Positions 7,727 through 14,247 of a stretch of 14,247 bases of DNA are shown one piece after another (the stretch's first letter is position 1; each line of letters opens with the position of its first letter). The DNA comes from Oehlia diaphana. Taxonomy: Eukaryota > Glomeromycota > Glomeromycetes > Glomerales > Glomeraceae. The notes under the pieces were generated by a model. That model did no database searches. It was not told the DNA's origin and saw only the letters and a list, made by a program, of their open reading frames with translations. Both the position numbers and the translations under genes were made by a program. The stretch covers positions 1 to 14,247 of the forward strand of contig QZLH01001749.1 of NCBI GenBank assembly GCA_003833135.1. The letters are read 5' to 3'.

Positions 7727-10700
7727 TTATGGCTTGGTCTTAAATTTAAGCAAAGGAGCAAGATCTGATAGCGGACAAGCTTTCTTCAAAAATTCGTGCT
7801 AAAAGGAAGAATAAACAATGATATGTTAATTCATGTTACTATGAGGATCATATCAAAAATATGAATGAAATACATACTTCTAAAAGTTCCAAAGCGGTTG
7901 CTCTACTTTTAACATCTACGCACAAGCACACAGCTAAAAAGCTTTTAAGTTCTCGAGATAATTTTTCTGGCTTTTTCAATGTTGGGGTACCATTCGTGGC
8001 GATTAGATATAATGCTTTAAGCGGCTCTTCATCTAAATATGGTGGTTCATTTTCTATCATTTCAATTGCCATAATTCCGAGTGACCAAATATCAACTTTG
8101 GCACCATATTCTTTTTGTTTCACTACTTCAGGTGCCATCCAATAAGGAGTTCCGACCATTGTTGCACGTTTATTTTTTTGATCGGTCAATTTAGCACAAA
8201 ATCCAAAATCGGCTATGATCATGATTATTAAATTTTTAAACATCAGTTAAAATCAATACGCTAAATTATGATGAATAAAATTAAATAAAACACTTACTAA
8301 TTTTCACATGACCATATGCATCCAGTAGAACATTATCACTTTTAATATCACGGTGAATAATATTTTGCCCATGAAGATGTTGAAGTCCCTTGCATGTCTT
8401 AAATGAATTAAAAAAAAAAAGGAATCGCATTTATTAATTATATTTGATATTAGAAAAAGTAATTTTATATTAAAAAATAAGATTTACCTCAAAGCATATA
8501 GCAGCAATTTGATCTTCCTCAAGCGTATTATTATCAATTACGTCCGTTAATGCACCACCTTCCATATATTCCATAACAACCCAAAGTTCATTACTTTTTA
8601 CCAAGAATGAATCGAGGTAATTAACAATATTTGGATGTTGAGATTCTTTCATTACAAGAATTTCATTAACAATAAGCTCTTTTCGAGGTTGATGTGAAAG
8701 ATCCATTTGCTTTATAGCAACTTTAGCGCTTGTTGTTAGAGATTTAGCAACATATACAGATCCTGAAGCACTATAATGTAATGGATTATAATATAATTAA
8801 TTTGTGTAATAGATGGATAAAATATACATATTTGATTTCTTATTTACCCTTGACCAACTTTCTTAATTTTACTATAAATACTTGTCGGATCTCCCGATGA
8901 TACTACTGATCTCAATTTTTCCATAATCTGTGCTTCTGTCATTGTGCTAATCCTTCTCTCAGTTGCAGATTTCTTTGGTGCTTGTTGTGGACTTGGTTGT
9001 TTTGGAGGAGGAGCAGTTTGAGCTGGTTTTGGTGGTTGATTAGCCTCTTGTCGTTGGGGATATTGTTGTTTAGGTAGATTGGGACTAGATGAATTTTGTC
9101 GTTGAGGAGGATACCCTTTAGGCATTTGTTGTTGATTAACCACAGGCGGTGCTGGTGGTGGTGGATGTTGATAAGTTTGTGAAGATGCGGGTACACGTTG
9201 AGATGTTGGTGACATCATAGGCTGAGAAGTAGCTTGATTATATGGCTAAATACGAAAATTATACCGTTTTTTTTAAAAAAAAAACTATGTACATAATTTT
9301 TTTATTCATTATTTAAATCATAAAATAAACCTTACGGATGGGACAATTGGGGCAACATTTCCAGGATTTGACGGTAAACGCTGCATATTATTTGCACTTA
9401 GCGTATTTGGTGGTCTTGGGGTAATTGGAGGGCGATTTGGTGAATTATCAGGTCGCTACAAAATAAGATAAAAATAAATTTAAAAATATTATCATATAAA
9501 ACTAATATTCAACCGGAATTACTCAATTACTCAATTACTCACAGTATCTTCGTAATACATTTTTCGAGAAGAATCTGCAACATCATTACCATTCCCATTC
9601 TTTCCAACCATTGTATTATTACCCATATTATTTGGTTGTAATACTCTTGGATCCAATGGTCTTCCATTCATACTATTGTTACCCATTCCAGTAATTCCAC
9701 CTGGTGAAATTTTATTCATGTCATATCCATTATTATTTGGACTAGGATATAATTGATTTTTTACGGGCATATTATTTTTTGGTAATAAATCAGCCCATTT
9801 ATTATTATCATCTTGCTGTCCAGGAAATCCAGGAATAGTGCCCATCATACCATCTTCAAAATCATCTCTTTTCTGATTTTCTGTATAAAACTCTAATACT
9901 TCATAAACCGCTTGAGGATCTTTTTCATAATCCTCTTTTGTGATAGCAGAAGCTGTCAAAAGTTTTGTCCATTGTTCAGGCATTCCCTATATTAACACGT
10001 AAAATGACAAAGGTGTTAAAATAATAATAGTAATAATAATAATATCTTCTAATAAAACATTATAACATATATATTAATAAAGATTATACTTACTGTGAAC
10101 ATTCCACTAACTGGATCGAAACCGACATGTACATTATGCACAAAATTTGTAGGATTTGATACTCCACTTAATGGCGATCGCTAAAATTTATTTCAAGATA
10201 ATAAAAGTTATTATATAATATATATAAATGTTCATAATAATTTTTCTTTTGAATTCATCGAATTCAAACGAACTTGATTAAAGAAAAGAAGGTTTTACTA
10301 ACAAATTTGAAAATTCTTTAATACAAACTTAATATACACACAGGAATTGAAAAAAATATTTTGATATAAATTAAAATTAAAAATAAGGTAAAATAAAAAT
10401 AATTTAAAGAAAATAAACTTACTGTGTAAATTTCGTCCATCCAACTATATAGTTCCTCGTCATTTTTACAAGAAAGGTAATAAGTTTTTTCTTTAGTCTG
10501 TATTTCAAAACAATAAGGTTTTAAATCTGTCCGCGAAACATTCGTAATCTCTTTAAGGAAGATTAGTGCAACGGCTTGATATGTATTCTAATAATAAGAA
10601 AATAATAAATAACAATTTAGTAAACTATTAACAAGAGTAATTTTTTAATAACATTGTGAAAGTAAAATGATTTAACAAATATTTTATTCATTAAATTTTC

Positions 10701-10859
10701 TACTAGATGGCAGATGAACTAACATACCTCGTTACGATGAAAAGTAAGGGTCTGGTCTCTAAGCAACGTCCAACGTTTTGACCATATCCAAGCCCTTAAA
10801 CCATCTTCCTTCACTGAAATATATCCTTTTTTTACTACGTTGGTATTCATTGTACTCAT
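7727..10859 (-). CDS. CLA4-like p21-activated kinase (PH-CRIB-kinase)
   Basis: STE20/PAK-family effector of Cdc42/Rac, in fungi linked to polarity, budding/branching and septation. Ten exons: 10859-10728, 10587-10423, 10180-10094, 9986-9543, 9455-9336, 9245-8848, 8770-8488, 8397-8298, 8212-7878, 7798-7727; all nine introns are GT-AG (77-242 nt). They sum to 2136 nt, 711 aa. The PH domain is at about 8-99 ([28 protein letters not shown]). CRIB is at 106-134 ([14 protein letters not shown], then GMPEQW). A Pro/Asn/Gln-rich linker spans about 160-420. Kinase motifs: GQGASGSV 447-454, Lys469, Glu485, HRDIKSDN 558-565, DFG 578-580, Thr594 in [14 protein letters not shown] plus CRIB and the CLCVDV segment favour CLA4 over STE20, which lacks PH. 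A TAA directly precedes the ATG in frame, fixing the start. All key residues are present. Confidence 0.95.
9518..9541. repeat. 8-bp tandem repeat (x3) abutting a CLA4 splice donor
   Basis: ATTACTCA occurs three times in tandem. On the coding (minus) strand this is TGAGTAAT x3. Its first base is the T of the GT donor that ends exon 4 (exon ends at 9543, donor GTGAGT at 9542-9537). Confidence 0.9.
10181..10422 (-). other. Longest intron of the CLA4-like gene, with a dyad
   Basis: This 242-nt intron (donor GTAAGT, acceptor TTTTAG) separates the PH and CRIB exons and is far longer than the other eight. It contains a perfect dyad, TTTGAATTC-ATC-GAATTCAAA, at 10248-10268. Confidence 0.8.
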
Positions 10860-11700
10860 TTATAGACTCTGAATGAGAACTATTAACGATGCTTCAGTTA
10901 ATAGCTCAAACCGTACTAATAATTCGAAGTTCACTCGCGACTTTTTGGTAAATAAGTGGGTGACACCAAGACGGGGGAACTACATATAGAGTTCAAAATT
11001 TTTGGATACAGCAACTTTTCTTAGTAGCACAGTAAAAAATACTAAAATAAGCAAAGAAATAAAATTTTTACTATTTGCACAACAAAAATCAAACTAAATA
11101 AAGCATAATATTAGAGAAAAAATTTGGTATTGTAATTAACCCCCAAGATCATCACAAACGCGTGCCGCATGTGACTTTATATGATTAATGTTGAACAGAA
11201 GAAATCTTTACTGCAGGACTTTGTGACACTCAATTAGGAAAACAATAATATAAATATCGAGAGGGTTTTCTTTGTTTTTTACTCATCAAAAAAAACACTG
11301 AAAATTGAATATATTAGAACCAACAACTATTTAAAGATTTAATGTCAATCTTAATAAATAATAATTTTCTCGAACAAATTAAAAAAACTTTTACATTATG
11401 TTGATCTGCTATTTGTGATTTTTTTTTAAATTATTTAAACAAACAGAAATCTTAAAAAAATACAATGCAAATATTAATTAAGTTGGCCGGTAGTATTTCC
11501 AAAAGTTGTAATGTGATCATATCACGCGAAATTAGCCCTTCTTAATGTTTGTTACGCTAAAAAACACCTGTATACTAATGTTCATTACGCAAATTACGCA
11601 AAATTCTCTCTAGTTTGACAAAAAGAGTTACCCATTATTATTAAATATAATGTTGATTTTCCCCGGCAAAATAAAAATCTTTAAATCAGAATTTGATTGG
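10860..11700 (-). promoter_or_regulatory. Upstream region of the CLA4-like gene
   Basis: No gene was found. Candidate sites are a short dyad GGTGACACC (10959-10967); ACGCGT (11158-11163), which matches the fungal MluI cell-cycle box; GTGAT-CAT-ATCAC at about 11513-11525; and three TTACGC sites (11552-11557, 11585-11590, 11594-11599), two inside a repeated 15-mer. Roles are inferred from motif resemblance only. Confidence 0.35.
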
Positions 11701-12010
11701 TTATACATTTAAACGAAGAATATAATTATTTACCAAATTCGCATTTGATTATATAAGTTACGTTGTTTCAAGAGTTAAAACTTCTGAAAATAGAGGAAAG
11801 GTATATAATTATATATCTAAAATTAGATTTTATAAACGTTTTATAAAAATAAATCCTTGGTATTTCAATTACATTTTAAAAAGTTATATTATTTATTAAT
11901 TTTTAATTTAATAAATATAAATTATGCAAACATATAAGTACAAATTAATAATATCTTTCAAATATTAAACATTTATTAATGTAAAAGAACTTTTACAAAC
12001 AAATGTTGCA

Positions 12011-12115
12011 TACAGTCAAACTCCGTATGCTGAGACATCACTTTCCGTTATTAAATTTTATTGGCCAAAATTCTGCTACTGATTTTGTGGTGCATTAAAA
12101 TTACCGAACTTTTAA
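12011..12115 (+). mobile_element. Possible solo end of a pogo/Tc1-mariner-like element
   Basis: TA followed by CAGTCAAACTCCG (12013-12025) resembles the TA-flanked terminal inverted repeats of pogo-like elements. The next bases carry CCGTTATTAAATTTTATTGG, which also recalls such ends. No matching inverted end was found in the window, so this is a weak call based on resemblance. Confidence 0.22.
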
Positions 12116-12313
12116 AATAAAAAACTTTTTAATTCTATTAAAAATATATAAATAAATCTAAATCAGATAAAATTAATATACTTAAAAGGAAAATTAAAAA
12201 ATTTTTTTTTCTTAATTAAGAAATTCCAATTATTTATTAAAATAAAGGATTTGATCTATTTTTATTAATCACCGATTCATAGCATTATCATGAAATTTGA
12301 TGATTGCAACAAC

Positions 12314-12590
12314 GTAAACTCCCTTTTTACTATAATGAATGTGCAACCTTTTTGCCTATTCTATTTTCTTATAATTTTCTGTATATAGATTATAAATTTA
12401 TGATATATAAATAAAATTTTAACAACTTTAATGTTTACTATACTTTATGCAAAAAACACATATCTGATATGCATATAATATAAACTCCATTTTTATAGTA
12501 AGTAAATAAATGTAAATGTGCAATTTTTTTAGCTTTATATCCTTTTCCTTAAGTTTTTTTACTGATTTTATATAATATAAATAAAATTTT
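12314..12590. repeat. Diverged direct duplication of about 110 bp
   Basis: Copy A (12314-12420) and copy B (12480-12590) align in order: TAAACTCC(C/A)TTTTTA near the start, AATGTGCAA in the first half, then a T-rich middle, and ATATAAATAAAATTTT at the end. Gaps and substitutions show that the duplication is old. No coding sequence is involved. Confidence 0.6.
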
Positions 12591-12892
12591 GTAATTACAG
12601 TATTTGTGTATATATTTATTGCAGGATTCAAGATATAAACATAACTTATAACTGATTTGCACTAAAATAGGATTCTAGAAATTCTTATATAGGCAAGTAT
12701 TTTTATTAATAGCTTTAAGCAAGAGTTTTTATTATAATTGCTAAGTATTTAACTTTGAAAATAATATAAAATAAGCAAATTTAATCTTATAATTTAATTA
12801 TAATTAATTAGCTTTATTTTTTAAATTAACAATAAATATTACATCAATAATAAAATATGCTTGATAAGGAAAATTTTCTTTAGCTGGTCTAA

Positions 12893-13889
12893 ATGGAAAA
12901 TATAACAAAACAACAGAAAATAATAAACAACAAACAAAAACATGAAAATTACATGAAAAACAAAACAAAAAAGGGAAAATCCCAACAATATCCCAATTCT
13001 CCCAAGAACATTCAGAACAATAACGTGTCTCACATGCAAGATACAAGCATTAGATACTCACAACAAGGACAGGATGAACTCAATACCTACAAAAACACTA
13101 GTATTACAAACACATTCAACCTAATGTTCATGGAACACAATATTAATGGACTCAAACCTGACTGCTTTAAGCTTAATATTTTTATGGACTATTGCACAAA
13201 TAAAGAAGCTGATATTATAGGTATATGTGAAATAAACAGAACAAGAAAAAATGGAGAATTTTAGAAAAAACAAACCCCAAAATATATCTTATTCTGGACT
13301 AACAAAAACAACAAGATTAAAAAACCTGGAGTTTATATTATAATCAACAAGAAAAGGGAAAAACACTTAAAAAAGTTAATAGAATCAACGCTTACTACAT
13401 TGAAGCTAGATTACTCTTTAAGAATTGCACACTTATAGTGGGTGTAGTGTACATATCACTATTAGACACAGAAAAACAGAACAAACTAATTAGTCACATT
13501 AAAAATGAATTTACAAACTATAGCAAAAAGAATAGATATTATGTTTTGATAGGAGATTTAAATTCATATTATATTAACAAATCAATGGATTACAGTGGTC
13601 CATCTATAAAGCTCATTAAAGAACCATCAAATATCATCACATAGCTACTAGATAACTCTTTCTTTGTAAACATATTTAGAAAATTAAACCTAAAGAAAAA
13701 AAGCTTTACATGGACAAATTAACTAGAATTGATTACATCTAGGCAGATTCTAAACTTGAAGATAAGCTGAAAAAGAGTTATATATATCAGTCAGCCGATA
13801 TTACAGATAGTAACTATAATATTTCGCTTGTAAAAATTTCTTTTACAGTATTATCCTATCAACAATTAAAGCTGACTGAAAAACTTTAA
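12893..13889 (+). pseudogene. Broken LINE-type endonuclease (EEP family)
   Basis: Remnant of the endonuclease region of a non-LTR retrotransposon; family function is nicking of target DNA before reverse transcription. Frame 2 from 12893 gives a Lys/Asn/Gln-rich leader, then FMEHNINGLK (HNING, nt 13136-13150) and IIGICEIN with the expected catalytic Glu. TAG stops it at 13262-13264; the same frame resumes to about 13369, where slippage near an A run (13369-13374) moves to frame 1: YYVLIGDLN with the GDLN motif at 13552-13563, TAG at 13642, then FFVNIFRKLN and FTWTN. A shift near 13720 moves to frame 3: TRIDYI, TAG at 13740 where Trp is expected, and TDSNYNISLV where family members have SDH (13809-13817). 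No reverse transcriptase follows, so the element is truncated as well as mutated. Confidence 0.78.
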
Positions 13890-13914
13890 CACTTTAACAG
13901 GTTAACTAAAGTTT
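13881..13914. repeat. AAACTTTA/TAAAGTTT inverted repeat
   Basis: AAACTTTA (13881-13888) and TAAAGTTT (13907-13914) are perfect inverses around an ACTTTAACAG/GTTAAC spacer, at the very end of the LINE remnant. Confidence 0.6.
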
Positions 13915-13953
13915 AACTTAATAGGAAAATCTTAACATCGGGGAATTTTTTAA

Positions 13954-14014
13954 GACGCAGATCTGCACAGATCTGCAGGTGACATTTGCCACCATTTCTA
14001 CACAGATCTGCGAC
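13954..14014. repeat. Nested hairpin with three CAGATCTG palindromes
   Basis: GACGCAGATCTG (13954-13965) and CAGATCTGCGAC (14003-14014) are inverted with 11 of 12 matches. Inside them GGTGACA (13978-13984) and TGCCACC (13987-13993) pair with 6 of 7 matches around TT. A further CAGATCTG lies at 13968-13975, and GCAGATCTGC (13957-13966) is itself a perfect palindrome. The block is GC-rich against its surroundings, like a short foldback element. Confidence 0.75.
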
Positions 14015-14045
14015 CCCAATTCAAAGGAAAAAATTTTATTATTTC

Positions 14046-14247
14046 TGCGTAAAATTTCAAGAAAATGAAAATTCTGCAAAAATCCCAAAAAATTATAGCA
14101 TGCGAAAAAATTCAAGAACAAAATTCTGTGAAAATCTCCAAAAATTATATATGCAAAAAAATTCAAGAACAAAATTCTGTAAAAATCTCCAAAAATTATA
14201 CATGCGAAAAAATTCAAGAACAAAATTCTGTGAAAAATTCAAGAACG
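14046..14247. repeat. 51-bp tandem array running off the window
   Basis: Units 14101-14151 and 14152-14202 are both 51 bp and nearly identical, beginning TGCGAAAAAATTCAAGAACA (G or A at base 4). A third unit begins at 14203 and diverges near its end by jumping back to an internal AATTCAAGAAC. A diverged 55-bp unit precedes them (14046-14100). Because 51 is a multiple of three, a minus-strand frame (13918-14223) repeats 17-residue units like LFLNFFACIIFGDF. It carries no gene-like evidence beyond the repeat. Confidence 0.85.

Larger units (their letters stand above)
11701..12892. other. AT-rich intergenic stretch with repeat remnants
   Basis: No supported gene. It contains a possible DNA-transposon end at 12011-12115 and a diverged direct duplication (12314-12420 and 12480-12590). 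The remainder is A/T-rich DNA whose open frames are low-complexity. Confidence 0.6.

Noticed and set aside
7861..8145. Plus-strand 94-codon frame
   Set aside because: It is antisense to the PAK kinase exon carrying DFG and APE motifs.
8939..9196. Minus-strand His/Leu/Asn-rich 85-codon frame
   Set aside because: It is an alternative frame within the proline-rich linker exon of the CLA4-like gene.
3340..10859. PKA and CLA4-like kinase genes as a functional cluster
   Set aside because: They share orientation but are separated by about 3 kb that includes a dead gene, and each is an ordinary housekeeping kinase.
12428..13046. Minus-strand hydrophobic frames in 12428-13046
   Set aside because: Their composition follows from AT-rich DNA; those at 12804-13046 are antisense to the LINE remnant leader.
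1..14247. tRNA, rRNA or CRISPR elements
   Set aside because: Looking through both strands I saw no cloverleaf with a TTCGANNC-type arm, no rRNA-like segment and no regularly spaced unique spacers. The 51-bp array has no spacers.

Overview
This is a very AT-rich eukaryotic nuclear segment, most likely from an early-diverging filamentous fungus. The fungal signs are a CLA4-type PAK kinase with a PH domain, a TPK-type PKA catalytic subunit, and a laccase/ferroxidase-type multicopper oxidase. Introns are mostly short (77-141 nt, one of 242 nt) with GTAAGT/GTATGT-like donors. Intergenic DNA is long, AT-rich and full of low-complexity tracts and decayed retroelement sequence, which suggests an arbuscular mycorrhizal (Glomeromycotina) genome. 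That assignment is inference from style, not from a database match.

Layout: (1) 1-991 (+) is the 3' part of a multicopper oxidase gene, cut by the left window edge. (2) 992-3339 is gene-poor and holds a decayed minus-strand reading frame (1594-1875), small direct/inverted repeat clusters, long poly(A) runs and a degenerate G-poor minisatellite (about 2387-3000). (3) 3340-4770 (-) is a two-exon PKA catalytic subunit gene of 429 codons. (4) 4771-7726 is mostly noncoding but contains a frameshifted relic of a coiled-coil-rich gene (5911-6684, +). (5) 7727-10859 (-) is a ten-exon CLA4-like p21-activated kinase gene; splicing by GT-AG rules gives 711 codons with PH, CRIB and kinase domains. (6) 10860-12892 is AT-rich with candidate promoter motifs, a possible DNA-transposon end and a diverged 110-bp direct duplication. 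(7) 12893-13889 (+) is a broken LINE-type endonuclease (EEP family). (8) 13890-14247 holds a nested hairpin and a 51-bp tandem array running off the right edge.

The intact genes are housekeeping signalling and secretion/metal functions: PKA acts in cAMP signalling, CLA4 in Cdc42/Rac-dependent polarity and septation, and the copper oxidase probably at the cell surface or outside. Nothing in the sequence shows that they act as one system; the two kinase genes are co-oriented but about 3 kb apart. I did not find an undescribed multi-gene system. The less ordinary material is the repeat and relic DNA.
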